Shown: positions 1 to 8,495, counted from the stretch's first letter. The stretch: 58,480 bases of DNA from Streptomyces corallincola (GCF_019104725.1 NZ_JAHRXF010000041.1:1-58480); one strand, 5' to 3'. Translations and numbers: made by a program. Notes: generated by a model not told the origin, from the letters alone.

Positions 1-72
1 GAGCAGGTGTGTTCCTCGTATCCTGGTCGTCCAGAACGTCCACCCGTGCGCACCGGGCCGCGAGGAGCGGAC

Positions 73-108
73 GGGGGGGCGGGGGCGGCGGGGGCGGGGG
101 CGGGCGGG
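73..108 (+). repeat. G-run tract, potential G-quadruplex
   Basis: Seven consecutive runs of two to seven G, separated by single C residues, lie just after the stop of the leftward citrate synthase gene. Six of the runs have three or more G, which meets the usual pattern for an intramolecular G-quadruplex on the + strand and an i-motif on the other strand. It lies outside any gene I can support. No function is shown. Confidence 0.6.
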
Positions 109-114
109 CGCTGG

Positions 115-1320
115 TCAGTCGGACACGGATTCGGCGTGCTGGATCTGGGCGGGCGGGATCTCTGTCGGCGGGATCTCTGCGGGCGGTCGGGGGCCGACGT
201 AGCGCGCGACCGGTCGGATGATCTTCGGGTCGGCCGCCTGTTCCAGCACGTTGGCACTCCAGCCGACCACCCTGGCCGCGGCGAACGTGGGCGTGAACAT
301 CTCCCTCGGCAGCCCGCACAGCTCCATGACGACGCCCGCGTAGAACTCGACGTTGGTGTGCAGTTCCCGGCCGGGCTTCAACTCGGCCAGGATCGCGGTG
401 ACCTGACGTTCGACCTCGACGGCGAAGGCGACCCTCGGGCCGCCGAACCCCTCGGCGATCCCGCGCAGCATCCGGGAGCGGGGGTCCTCGGTGCGGTAGA
501 CGGCGTGCCCGAAGCCCATGATGCGTTCACCGGCCAGCACGCGTTCCCGGATCCACGGGTCGATGCGGTCGGGGGTGCCGATGGCGTCCAGCGTGTCGAG
601 AGCGCGGCTCGGGGCTCCGCCGTGCAGCGGCCCCGACAGGGCACCGACGGCGCCGGAGAGGCAGGCGGCGACATCGGCTCCGGTGGAGGCGATGACGCGG
701 GCGGTGAAGGTTGACGCGTTGAATCCGTGGTCAATGGTCGCAATCAAGTATTGCTCGACCGCACGGGCCTTGCGGGGGTCCGGCACCTCCCCCGTCAACA
801 TGTACAGATAGTTGGCCGCGTACGACAGATCAACCCTCGGCTCGACCGGGTCAAGTCCCTGCCCCAGCCGGTACAACGCGGTCAACAACGTCGGCACCGC
901 AGCGCAGACGGCGACGGTGTCGGCCCGGCGCCGCCCGGCGTCGATGTCGTACACAGGCTGGAGCCCCTCGGCCGCACCGAGCAGCGACAGCGCGGTGCGC
1001 AGACCGGACAGCGGCCCGGAGACCCGGCTCGCCGCGGCGATCGCGGGCAGCGCCGCTCGGACCTCGTCGGGCAGGGCGCGCCGCGCGGCGGTCACGGCGG
1101 TGAACGCGGCCAGGCCGCGGGCGTCCGGGAGCGCGCCGTGCACGAGCAGGTGCCACACGTCCTCGAAGCCGCGGGTGCGGGCCAGGTCCACGGCGGAGTA
1201 CTGCCGGTAGTGGTAGAAGCCCTCGGTCCCGCGGACATCACCGATCTCGGTGTCGGTGACGACGACCCCGGCGAGTCCTCGCGGTACGTCGATACGTGGT
1301 GCGGTCCTGTTGACAGTCAT
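115..1320 (-). CDS. Citrate synthase / 2-methylcitrate synthase family protein
   Basis: This 401-residue protein belongs to the citrate synthase superfamily, which condenses acetyl-CoA (or propionyl-CoA) with oxaloacetate in the cytoplasm. The family landmarks are present: DHGFNAST near residue 198, GPLHGGA near 230, GFGHAVY near 270 (the two catalytic histidines) and NVEFYAG near 325. In that last motif the usual catalytic Asp is Glu, a variant I believe occurs in some CitA-type enzymes. The C-terminal RYVGPRPP is typical. The ATG is preceded by GAGGAGG six bases upstream. It is divergent from a second citrate synthase homologue and shares a 112-bp intergenic region full of inverted repeats. 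Citrate versus methylcitrate specificity cannot be settled from sequence. Confidence 0.9.
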   Translation of the reverse strand: MTVNRTAPRIDVPRGLAGVVVTDTEIGDVRGTEGFYHYRQYSAVDLARTRGFEDVWHLLVHGALPDARGLAAFTAVTAARRALPDEVRAALPAIAAASRVSGPLSGLRTALSLLGAAEGLQPVYDIDAGRRRADTVAVCAAVPTLLTALYRLGQGLDPVEPRVDLSYAANYLYMLTGEVPDPRKARAVEQYLIATIDHGFNASTFTARVIASTGADVAACLSGAVGALSGPLHGGAPSRALDTLDAIGTPDRIDPWIRERVLAGERIMGFGHAVYRTEDPRSRMLRGIAEGFGGPRVAFAVEVERQVTAILAELKPGRELHTNVEFYAGVVMELCGLPREMFTPTFAAARVVGWSANVLEQAADPKIIRPVARYVGPRPPAEIPPTEIPPAQIQHAESVSD

Positions 1321-1355
1321 GGTGTGCCTCCTCGAACGTGACTCGACTGTCCATG

Positions 1356-1408
1356 ATTGACTATTCCCGCGTCAATATTGATTGGATCAACTAACACGTT
1401 CAACGTGT
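1356..1408. promoter_or_regulatory. Cluster of three inverted repeats between divergent citrate synthase genes
   Basis: Three inverted repeats sit end to end: ATTGAC-N9-GTCAAT at 1356-1376, TTGAT-N3-ATCAA at 1378-1390, and ACACGTT-N1-AACGTGT at 1394-1408. The DNA is AT-richer than its surroundings. The position between two divergent genes, one of which encodes a protein with a MerR/excisionase-like DNA-binding head, suggests operators. Which protein binds is an inference. Confidence 0.55.
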
Positions 1409-1432
1409 ACAGATGCCACTACGGTGACCCCC

Positions 1433-2698
1433 ATGCGTGATCACGAGTCCTCTCCCGAACGTCCCGGACGCCCCGGCCAACGCCTGACCACCAGGGAGAC
1501 CGCCGAACTGCTCGGTGTGAAACCGGAGACGGTGTACGCCTACGTCAGCCGGGGCCTGCTCGGCAGCAGACGCGAGCCCGGCGCCCGCAGCAGCAGCTTC
1601 GACGCCGGTGAGGTCGAGGCCCTCGCCCGCCGCAACCGCCGCGAGGCGGCGGGGGCTTCCGGCTCCGGCGGCGAACTCTCCGTCCGCACCCGCATCACCC
1701 TCATCGAGGACGACCGCTGCTACTTCCGCGGCGTCGATGCCACGGAACTCGCCGCACGCCACTCCTACGAGGAGGTCGCGGAGTGGCTGTGGACCGGCCG
1801 GATGACACCGGGCACGACCTTCACCGCCCCGGAGGCCACCGTCGAGGCCGCGCGGTACGCCGTGCACGCCCTGCCCGAGCACACCGCGCCCACCGACCGG
1901 CTGCGGGTCGCGGCGATCGCGGCAGCCGCCGGTGACCCGCTGCGCTTCGACCTCTCCGAGGAGGCGGTCCTGAACACCGGGCGGGCACTCATCCCCACGC
2001 TGGTCGCGGCCCTCCCCCCGGTGCTGCACGCACCGGAGGACGACGGCCCGCTGGCCCACCGGCTGTGGGGCAGGCTGACCGCCGCGCCGGAGGACGAGAA
2101 GGCGCTGCGCGTGCTGGACGCGGCGCTCGCCCTGCTGGTGGATCACGACCTGGCCGCCTCCACCCTCGCGGTCCGCGTCGCCGCCTCGGCCCGCGCGCAC
2201 GCCTACGCCGCCGTCTCGGCCGGTCTGGGCGTCCTGGAGGGCCCGCTGCACGGTGCCGCCAGCGGCCTGGCGCACAGGATGCTGGCCGACGTGCTGGAAG
2301 AGGGCACCGCCGCCCCTGTGATCGCCGACGAACTGCGCGCCGGGCGCCGGGTCCCCGGCCTCGGCCACCGGATCTACACCGGCGAGGACCCGCGCGCCAC
2401 CGCGCTGTTCGCGCTGCTGGAAGGGGTCCCCCGCGCCGAACCCGCCCTGCTCGCCGCGCGCGACATCGTCGCCACGACGGCCCGGCACACCCCGCTGCAC
2501 GCCAACGTGGACCTGGCCCTCGCTGTGCTCACCGTGTCCTGCGGAATGCCGACGACGGCCGGTGAGACCGTGTTCGCGGTGGCCCGTACGGCGGGCTGGA
2601 TCGCCCACGTCCTGGAGGAGTACGGCGAACGCCCCCTCCGCATGCGCCCCTCCGGCCATTACGTCGGCCCGCGTCCCCCGCAGCCGCTCCCGGCATAG
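1433..2698 (+). CDS. Citrate synthase homologue with N-terminal helix-turn-helix domain
   Basis: The first 65 or so residues of this 421-residue protein contain a MerR/excisionase-like helix-turn-helix (RLTTRETAELLGVKPETVYAYVSRGLL), followed by a citrate synthase fold. The catalytic regions are GPLHGAASG, GLGHRIYTGEDPR and HANVDLALA, so both histidines and the Asp are kept. It may be an enzyme that binds DNA, or a regulator that senses metabolites through a citrate synthase fold. I chose the ATG at 1433; in-frame GTG 1424 and TTG 1382 are possible and none has a clear ribosome binding site. Upstream starts would overlap the inverted repeats at 1356-1408. It is divergent from the other citrate synthase gene, which suggests joint regulation. 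Confidence 0.85.
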   Translation: MRDHESSPERPGRPGQRLTTRETAELLGVKPETVYAYVSRGLLGSRREPGARSSSFDAGEVEALARRNRREAAGASGSGGELSVRTRITLIEDDRCYFRGVDATELAARHSYEEVAEWLWTGRMTPGTTFTAPEATVEAARYAVHALPEHTAPTDRLRVAAIAAAAGDPLRFDLSEEAVLNTGRALIPTLVAALPPVLHAPEDDGPLAHRLWGRLTAAPEDEKALRVLDAALALLVDHDLAASTLAVRVAASARAHAYAAVSAGLGVLEGPLHGAASGLAHRMLADVLEEGTAAPVIADELRAGRRVPGLGHRIYTGEDPRATALFALLEGVPRAEPALLAARDIVATTARHTPLHANVDLALAVLTVSCGMPTTAGETVFAVARTAGWIAHVLEEYGERPLRMRPSGHYVGPRPPQPLPA

Positions 2699-2732
2699 GA
2701 CACGGGACGGCCGGAAGTCGTCGCGGCCGGAG

Positions 2733-2751
2733 TCAGGTTAGGCTCACCTCT
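2733..2751 (+). promoter_or_regulatory. Iron box (DmdR/IdeR-type operator)
   Basis: The 19 bases match the actinobacterial iron box consensus TTAGGTTAGGCTCACCTAA at 16 positions. The box ends exactly at the base before the GTG of the next gene. The TAGGCT within it is well placed as a -10 element for a transcript starting at the GTG, so the operator would cover the promoter of a leaderless message. DmdR1 repression under iron sufficiency is inferred from the consensus. Confidence 0.75.
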
Positions 2752-3693
2752 GTGAGTGCGTGCGCGACCGTCTCCAGCAGCCTTGACGAGCCCGTTTCCG
2801 GAACGGCGGCCAAGGCGCGGACATGGCTGCTGTTGGAACAGCCCGGCCCCTGGGGCGTCAAGGCGCTCACATCCAGCCACCTGGACCGGGCACTGGGCCG
2901 GGCCCTGGAGGCGGCGGCCGGGAACACCGGGGTGCGTGTCGCGCTGATCCGCCGCCCCGGCCCGCACGCGGACTCCCGTACGCCCGCCGAGCGCCAGGTG
3001 TACGTGGCCCACACCGTTCCCGGAAACGCGTGGCTGCACAGCACCGCCGTGGACGACCCCCGCCGCCTGCTCGACCTGGACTTCGCCGCGCTCGGTGCGG
3101 GCGACCCCCGTTCCTTCGCCTCGGCGCTCGGCGGCCGACCGCACACCGGCGACCCGCTCGCTCTGGTGTGCACCAACGGCAAACGCGATCGCTGCTGCGC
3201 TCTGCTGGGCCGCCCCCTCGCCACCGAACTGGTCGCGTCGGGGGAACAGGGCATCTGGGAGGTCACCCATCTGGGTGGTCATCGCTTCTCCCCCACCGTG
3301 CTCGTCCTGCCGTACGGCTACGCCTACGGCCGCGCGGACGCCCGCACGGTGCGGGAAGCCCTGCGCGGAGCGCGAGAGGGGCGGGTCGCGGTCGGGGGGT
3401 GCCGGGGCCGCTCGGCCTGGGACCGGCCGGGTCAGGCGGCGGAGCTGGCCATCCGCGACGCGGTGCGCGAGTACCGCGCGGACTCGCTGCGGGTCATCGC
3501 CACCGAGAGCCGGGGGCCGCGCTGGGAGGTCACGGTGGCGCACACCGACGGACGCCGCTGGCGCGTGACGGTGGCGCAGGGCGCCTCCCTGCCGCCCCGC
3601 CCGGAGAGCTGCGGCGCCTCGGTGCTCGGCGCCCCGGCCCGGATGGACGTGGTGGCGGTACGTGAGGACCGGACCCCGGCGCTGGCGGGCTGA
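2752..3693 (+). CDS. Sucrase/ferredoxin-like (Apd1-type) iron-sulfur protein
   Basis: This 313-residue protein shows the marks of the sucrase/ferredoxin-like family, which has a thioredoxin-like fold and, in Apd1-type members, a [2Fe-2S] cluster held by two cysteines and two histidines. The Cys pair lies in CTNGKRDRCC near residue 142 and the His pair in THLGGHRFSPT near 172, followed by LPYGYAYGR. Family members act in redox or iron handling; no substrate can be given. The GTG start directly abuts an iron box, so expression is probably iron-repressed and the transcript may be leaderless. A later start cannot be excluded because there is no ribosome binding site. It faces the symporter gene, with a strong hairpin between them. 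Confidence 0.85.
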   Translation: MSACATVSSSLDEPVSGTAAKARTWLLLEQPGPWGVKALTSSHLDRALGRALEAAAGNTGVRVALIRRPGPHADSRTPAERQVYVAHTVPGNAWLHSTAVDDPRRLLDLDFAALGAGDPRSFASALGGRPHTGDPLALVCTNGKRDRCCALLGRPLATELVASGEQGIWEVTHLGGHRFSPTVLVLPYGYAYGRADARTVREALRGAREGRVAVGGCRGRSAWDRPGQAAELAIRDAVREYRADSLRVIATESRGPRWEVTVAHTDGRRWRVTVAQGASLPPRPESCGASVLGAPARMDVVAVREDRTPALAG

Positions 3694-3741
3694 ACGGAGC
3701 GCGGCGCACCGGTGCCGCGGTACCGCTCGTGGCCGGGCACG

Positions 3742-3776
3742 GATCGTGGCGCGGCCGGAACAGCCGCGCCACGATC
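3742..3776. terminator. Bidirectional terminator-like hairpin
   Basis: A perfect 14-bp stem (GATCGTGGCGCGGC and its complement) with a 7-base loop lies between two convergent genes. There is no T-tract, as is usual in Streptomyces. Confidence 0.75.
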
Positions 3777-3788
3777 GGGCATTGACCC

Positions 3789-5381
3789 TCAGACCGCCCC
3801 GGCGCCGGTCAGCGACCGCACCTCGGTCTCCGCGTGCCGGGCCTCGTCGGCGGGTTCCGCCGAGGTGACCGTACCGAGCCACCCGGCGAGGAAGCCGAGC
3901 GGGATGGAGACGATGCCGGGGTTCTCCAGCGGGAAGTACTGGAAGTCGATCCCCGGGAAGAGCGAGCCGGGGCTGCCGGACACCACCGGGGAGAGCAGCA
4001 CCAGGCCGATCGCCGGAACCAGTCCGCCGTACACGGCCCACACCGCGCCCCGTGTCGTGAACGAGCTCCAGAACAGCGAGTAGACCAGCGCGGGCAGGTT
4101 CGCCGACGCGGCCACCGCGAACGCGAGCCCGACCAGGAAGGCGACGTTCATGTCACGGGCGAGCAGCCCGAGTCCGATGGCGACGACACCGATCCCGACG
4201 GCGGCGACCCGCGCCACGGCGACCTCGCTGCGCGTCTTGCCGCCCGGCCGCCGCAGCGAGGCGTACAGGTCGTGCGCCACGGACGCCGACGAGGCCAGGG
4301 TGATCCCGGCGACGACGGCGAGGATGGTGGCGAACGCGATCGCCGCCACCACGGCGAAGAGCACGGTCCCGCCCGCGGAACCGGCTCCGCCGCCCAGGTC
4401 GAGGGCGAGCAGCGGTACGGCGGTGTTCCCGGCCGCGTTGGAGCGGCGTACCTCGTCGGGCCCGACCACGGCGGCGGCGCCGAAGCCGAGGACGATGGTC
4501 ATCAGGTAGAAGCCGCCGATCAGGCCGATGGACCAGACCGTGGAGCGGCGGGCCGCCCGCGCGGTGGGCACGGTGTAGAAGCGGGACAGGATGTGCGGCA
4601 GGCCCGCCGTACCGAGGACGAGCGCGATGCCCAGGCTGATGAAGTCCAGCCGGGCCGTCCAGTCGCCGCCGTACTTCAGCCCCGGTGCGAGGAAGGCGTT
4701 CCCGTGCACGCTGCGCTCGGCGGCGGTGACCAGCAGTTGGTCGAAGTCGCCGTGGAAGCGCACCAGCACCATCACGGTCAGCGCGATCGTTCCCGCCAGC
4801 AGCAGGACCGCCTTGACGATCTGGATCCAGGTGGTGGCCCGCATGCCGCCCAGCGACACGTAGATCACCATCAGGGCGCCGACGCCGATGACCGTCCACG
4901 CCTGCGCCGCCCCGCTGGTCCCGCCGAGCAGCAGCGCGACCAGGCTGCCCGCGCCCACCATCTGCGCCACCAGGTACAGCACCGACACGGTGACGGAGGA
5001 GGTACCGGCGGCGATCCGCACCGGCCGCTCGCTCATCCGCGCGGCCACCACGTCGGCCAGTGTGAACCGCCCGCAGTTGCGGACGAGTTCCGCGACCAGC
5101 AGCAGCACCAGCAGCCAGGCTACGAGGAAGCCCACGGTGTAGAGCAGGCCGTCGTAGCCGAACAGGGAGATCAGTCCGGCGATACCCAGGAAGGACGCCG
5201 CCGACATGTAGTCACCGGCGATGGCGAAGCCGTTCTCCATCGGGGAGAACAGACGGCCGCCCGCGTAGAACTCCTCGGCGGAACCCTGCCGCTTGCGGCT
5301 CACCCAGGTGGTGATGCCGAGCGTGACGGCGAGGAAGGCGCTGAACAGCAGCACCGCCAGCATCTGGTGGTCGCCGCTCAT
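3789..5381 (-). CDS. Sodium:solute symporter (SSS family, acetate-permease-like)
   Basis: This 530-residue membrane protein has about 13 hydrophobic segments and the SSS-family pattern: an N-terminal EEFYAGGR motif, then GFAIAGDYMSAASFLG in the first transporter helices and a long hydrophobic core. The closest family by pattern is the cation/acetate symporter ActP group, which imports short carboxylates with sodium. The gene overlaps the upstream DUF485 gene by four bases (ATGA), the usual pairing for ActP-like transporters (YjcH-ActP in E. coli). The substrate is not shown; acetate or a related carboxylate would suit the nearby citrate synthases, but that is inference. Confidence 0.9.
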   Translation of the reverse strand: MSGDHQMLAVLLFSAFLAVTLGITTWVSRKRQGSAEEFYAGGRLFSPMENGFAIAGDYMSAASFLGIAGLISLFGYDGLLYTVGFLVAWLLVLLLVAELVRNCGRFTLADVVAARMSERPVRIAAGTSSVTVSVLYLVAQMVGAGSLVALLLGGTSGAAQAWTVIGVGALMVIYVSLGGMRATTWIQIVKAVLLLAGTIALTVMVLVRFHGDFDQLLVTAAERSVHGNAFLAPGLKYGGDWTARLDFISLGIALVLGTAGLPHILSRFYTVPTARAARRSTVWSIGLIGGFYLMTIVLGFGAAAVVGPDEVRRSNAAGNTAVPLLALDLGGGAGSAGGTVLFAVVAAIAFATILAVVAGITLASSASVAHDLYASLRRPGGKTRSEVAVARVAAVGIGVVAIGLGLLARDMNVAFLVGLAFAVAASANLPALVYSLFWSSFTTRGAVWAVYGGLVPAIGLVLLSPVVSGSPGSLFPGIDFQYFPLENPGIVSIPLGFLAGWLGTVTSAEPADEARHAETEVRSLTGAGAV

Positions 5382-5968
5382 GAGGCACCTCCCTGCGCAC
5401 CGCGCGTCAGTTCCTGTGTGTCCCAGCGGAGTTGCAGCGCGGCACGGTCACGGCGCAGCCGCGCGTGCCGGGCGTAGGCCCAGGTGAGCAGGAAGGTGGT
5501 GAGGAACTGTCCGAGCCCGGCCACCATGCCCACGTTCACCGCGCCGCTCACCGGCCGCGCCATGAACCCCGGCGCGGTGGTCGCGGTGACCACGTACGCC
5601 ACGTACCAGGCGAGGAATCCGATGACACCGGGGACCACGAACCTCCGGTACCTGCTGCGCACTTCCTGGAACGCGGCGCTGCGCTGGACCTCGACGTAGA
5701 CGTTCCGCGCGCGGATCTCGGCACCGGTGGGACCGGTGCGTGCGGCCGGGACCGTGGTCCGCGCGGGCCCGCCGGGTCCGTCCGCCTCTCCCCAGCCCGT
5801 GGCCAGTGCGTCGTACCAGGGATCCTCGTACTTCATGTCGCGGGAGACCGTGCCGGCTTCCGACCGGTCCACGGAAGAACTCCCGGTTGCGTTCCCGGCG
5901 CCTTGGGAACGACCGTTGCTTGACTGCATGCTCCAGGATGGACAGATGTCAGGGGCTCCGGGCCCCAT
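5378..5968 (-). CDS. DUF485 family membrane protein, symporter partner
   Basis: The last 100 residues contain the DUF485 signature: two membrane segments (VVPGVIGFLAWYVAYVV and VNVGMVAGLGQFLTTFLLTW) with a charged cytoplasmic tail. The N-terminal half is polar and proline-rich. DUF485 proteins accompany SSS-type acetate symporters, and this stop codon overlaps the start of the symporter gene. The start at 5968 has AAGGA eight bases upstream and gives 196 residues. Internal ATG codons at 5929 and 5839 would give shorter proteins closer to the common family length, so the start is uncertain. Confidence 0.8.
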   Translation of the reverse strand: MGPGAPDICPSWSMQSSNGRSQGAGNATGSSSVDRSEAGTVSRDMKYEDPWYDALATGWGEADGPGGPARTTVPAARTGPTGAEIRARNVYVEVQRSAAFQEVRSRYRRFVVPGVIGFLAWYVAYVVTATTAPGFMARPVSGAVNVGMVAGLGQFLTTFLLTWAYARHARLRRDRAALQLRWDTQELTRGAQGGAS

Positions 5969-5997
5969 TCCGGGGGTCCTTCACTCCATTAAGTGAC

Positions 5998-6702
5998 CTA
6001 TTCCGTACGCAGCGTGACGAGACCTTTCGCGTAGGCGTAACGCACCGCCTGCGCGCGGTCCTTGAGCCCGGTCTTGGCGAAGAGGTTGTTGATGTGGGTC
6101 TTCACGGTCGCGGTGGAGACGTGCAGCCGCCGGGCGATCTCCTGGTTGCTCATCCCCTCGGCGATCAGGACCAGCACCTCCGTCTCGCGCAGGGTCAGCC
6201 CGTCGGGCGGCTCGGCCGGTCCGGTGCCCGGCGGGGGTGGTGAGGCGGCCGGTGCGGGCTCCGACAGCCGCTCCAGCAGTCTGCGCTGGATACTGGGCGA
6301 GAATCCCGCCTCTCCCGAGAGCACGCTGTGCACGGCCCGGACGATCTCCTCGCCGCCCGCGTCCTTGGTGAGGTAGCCGCGAGCGCCCGCGTGCAGCGCC
6401 GGGAACAGCGAGTCGTCGTCCGCGTAGGTGGTGAGCACCACGACCTGGGTCGCCGGGTACCGCTCACGGATGCGCCGGGTGGCCTCCACTCCGTCGCAGC
6501 GGGGCATCCGCAGGTCCATCAGGACCACGTCCGGGGCGAGTTCACCGGCGAGCCGGACGGCCTCCTCGCCGTCGCCCGCCGCGCCCACGACCTCCACACC
6601 GGGCAGCAGTCCGAGCAGCATCACGATGCCCTCCCGCACCACGGTCTGGTCGTCGGCGACGACCACGCGCGCGATTCTGCTCATCCCCTCCGTACCGTTC
6701 AT
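5998..6702 (-). CDS. LuxR/NarL-family response regulator
   Basis: This 234-residue regulator has an N-terminal receiver domain with the acidic pair D17-D18, phosphoacceptor D63 in DVVLMDLRMP, a conserved Thr in VVLTTYADDD and Lys in GYLTKDAGG. A Pro-rich linker leads to a LuxR-type helix-turn-helix (LTLRETEVLVLIAEGMSNQE, then EIARRLHVSTATVKTHINN). It is the last gene of a three-gene operon; its ATG overlaps the TGA of the histidine kinase. GAAGG lies seven bases before the start. The regulon is unknown; the repeats upstream of the operon are candidate sites. Confidence 0.95.
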   Translation of the reverse strand: MNGTEGMSRIARVVVADDQTVVREGIVMLLGLLPGVEVVGAAGDGEEAVRLAGELAPDVVLMDLRMPRCDGVEATRRIRERYPATQVVVLTTYADDDSLFPALHAGARGYLTKDAGGEEIVRAVHSVLSGEAGFSPSIQRRLLERLSEPAPAASPPPPGTGPAEPPDGLTLRETEVLVLIAEGMSNQEIARRLHVSTATVKTHINNLFAKTGLKDRAQAVRYAYAKGLVTLRTE

Positions 6703-7850
6703 ACCGGCACCTTCAGTGTCACCGCGAACCCCTTCTCGTCCGGTCCGGCGTCGAGCGAACCGCCCAGCAGCTCGGCACGCTCCCGCATTCCCAGCAGACC
6801 GTATCCACCGCCGCTGCCCGTCAGTTCGCCCGGCGCGCCACCCGAGTCCCTCACGTCCAGGGTGACTTCGTGCGGCCCGTAGTCGAGCCGGACGCTCACC
6901 GCGGCGCCGGGCGCGTGCTTGCGCACGTTGGTGAGCGCCTCCTGGGCGACCCGGCGGACCGCCTGGGAGGCCTCGGCCGACAGCGGTCTGCGGTCGCCCG
7001 TCACCGCGATCTCGGCGCTGTGGGCCTCGCCGACCAGCCCGGCCAGGAAGTCCTCCAATGGGGTCATCTCGCCGCGCAGCGCGGAGAGCGCCTGCCGGGT
7101 CTCCGCGAGACCGTCGCGGGCCATGCCCCGGGCGGCGACCACCCGCTCCAGGATCTGCTCGCGCTCGGCACCGCGTTCGATCAGCAGCCGGGCCGCCTCC
7201 AGGTGGACGAGCTGCGCGGAGAGGCTGTGCGCGAGGACGTCGTGGATCTCCCGCGCGATCCTCGTCCGCTCGGCCAGTGCCGCCGACTCCGCCTCGGCGG
7301 CGTGGGCGGCCCGCTCCTGGGCGAGCAGCCGCTGCGCGCTGCCGCGCGCCTCGGCGTCCAGCCGCATCACGTATCCGGCGAGAGCCATTCCGGCCGCGGT
7401 GGCCGCAGTGGTCAGCCAGACGTCGTTGTTGAACGCCGCGAACGAGGCCAGCGCCACGGAGGTGGCCGGGACGGCCGCACCGAGGGGTAGCCGCTCCAGC
7501 GCCGAGATCCCGCAGCCGCACCAGAGGACCAAGGCGGGTCCGTCGAACCCGGTGGTCCGGGCGAGGACGGCGATACCGAGCAGCAGCGCCATCAGCGCGA
7601 GGGAGGGGATCAGCCGGTGGGCGTAGGTGGTGCGGTAGAAGCCCCAGGCGACCACGCCGGTGACCAGGACGACCGCGACGGCGGTGAGCGCGCCCGGCAC
7701 CCCGAGGTGGTTGCGGTTCAGACCGGCCCACAGGAGCAGGACGACTGCCGCGCCCCGGACGGTCCAGGCGAGAACGCGCCGGGGCCGTGAGGTTCCCGTG
7801 CGACCGAGTGCCTCCCGCGAGGGCCAGCGTGTCCACGCGTTCTCGGTCAT
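6699..7850 (-). CDS. NarL-type sensor histidine kinase (HisKA_3)
   Basis: This 383-residue protein has about five hydrophobic segments in the first 170 residues, then a HisKA_3 dimerisation region with the phosphoacceptor His in ARIAREIHDVLAHSLS-type sequence (here TRIAREIHDVLAHSLS, near residue 200). A HATPase_c domain follows, with RRVAQEALTNVRKHAPG (N box) and GGGYGLLGMRERAELLGG (G box). There is no large extracellular domain, so it is likely to sense a membrane or intracellular cue. GGGGGAG precedes the ATG. The start overlaps the stop of the DUF1453 gene, and the stop overlaps the start of the response regulator, so the three proteins are translationally coupled. Confidence 0.95.
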   Translation of the reverse strand: MTENAWTRWPSREALGRTGTSRPRRVLAWTVRGAAVVLLLWAGLNRNHLGVPGALTAVAVVLVTGVVAWGFYRTTYAHRLIPSLALMALLLGIAVLARTTGFDGPALVLWCGCGISALERLPLGAAVPATSVALASFAAFNNDVWLTTAATAAGMALAGYVMRLDAEARGSAQRLLAQERAAHAAEAESAALAERTRIAREIHDVLAHSLSAQLVHLEAARLLIERGAEREQILERVVAARGMARDGLAETRQALSALRGEMTPLEDFLAGLVGEAHSAEIAVTGDRRPLSAEASQAVRRVAQEALTNVRKHAPGAAVSVRLDYGPHEVTLDVRDSGGAPGELTGSGGGYGLLGMRERAELLGGSLDAGPDEKGFAVTLKVPV

Positions 7851-8371
7851 ACGCTCTCCCCCTTCCGTACCGCTCGCATGCCGTCACCGTACGCCGGGAC
7901 GCGGTTGGCCGCGGAGCCTGTGGATTGTGCCCTCAGGGCCAGCACTCCGGCGCGGACGAGCAGGGTGCAGGCGAGGCCGAGGATGAGGGCGCCGCTGTCC
8001 TGGTGCACCCCGGCCAGCGCGCCGAGGGCGTAGAGCCCGACGCGCAGGACTATGCCGCCGATCCAGACGAACGCGCTGGTCCGGCCGCTCCTCGTCCATA
8101 CGACGCCGTCGGCCTCCGTCCACATGCGGCTGGTCCAGGCCCAACCGGCGCCGGTGGCGAGGGCCACGACCAGTTCGGCGGCGATCAGCGCGACGGACGC
8201 GGTGTGGTGGTGCGGGTCCACCAGGCCGCCTCCGCGCAGGGCGACGAACCCGAGGATCAGGGGCAGCAGCCACCAGCGCCGGTCGTTGGTGACCGGCCGG
8301 GCGCGGAACTGCCGCACGACCACCAGGACGACGACGGCGACGATCACCAGCGCGTTGACCAGCCCGGACAT
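7847..8371 (-). CDS. DUF1453 (CcdC-like) membrane protein, first gene of a two-component operon
   Basis: This 174-residue protein has four to five hydrophobic segments, beginning with a membrane helix at the N-terminus (VNALVIVAVVVLVVVRQF) followed by the FRARPVTNDRRWWLLP stretch typical of DUF1453 proteins. The ATG at 8371 has GGAGG five bases upstream. The reading frame stays open far upstream, inside parE on the same strand, but only this portion is a plausible protein. The ATGA overlap with the kinase gene suggests that it is an accessory membrane subunit of the signalling system. A direct link to sensing is inference. Confidence 0.85.
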   Translation of the reverse strand: MSGLVNALVIVAVVVLVVVRQFRARPVTNDRRWWLLPLILGFVALRGGGLVDPHHHTASVALIAAELVVALATGAGWAWTSRMWTEADGVVWTRSGRTSAFVWIGGIVLRVGLYALGALAGVHQDSGALILGLACTLLVRAGVLALRAQSTGSAANRVPAYGDGMRAVRKGESV

Positions 8372-8461
8372 CAGAGCCTCCGTGTGTGGAGCGAAGCCGG
8401 GGGCGGGCGCCCGCCGACCCTTTCGAAGGTACGGAGACCGGCGGGCGGAAAGATCGGAGCA

Positions 8462-8481
8462 GGGGTGGATCAGGGGTGGAT
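8462..8481 (-). promoter_or_regulatory. Direct repeats upstream of the DUF1453-kinase-regulator operon
   Basis: GGGGTGGAT occurs at 8462-8470 and again at 8473-8481, 11 bp apart (one helical turn), about 90 bp before the operon start. This spacing suits a dimeric LuxR-type regulator bound to one face of DNA. Autoregulation is inferred. Confidence 0.4.
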
Positions 8482-8495
8482 TCCGGAGCCGGGGC

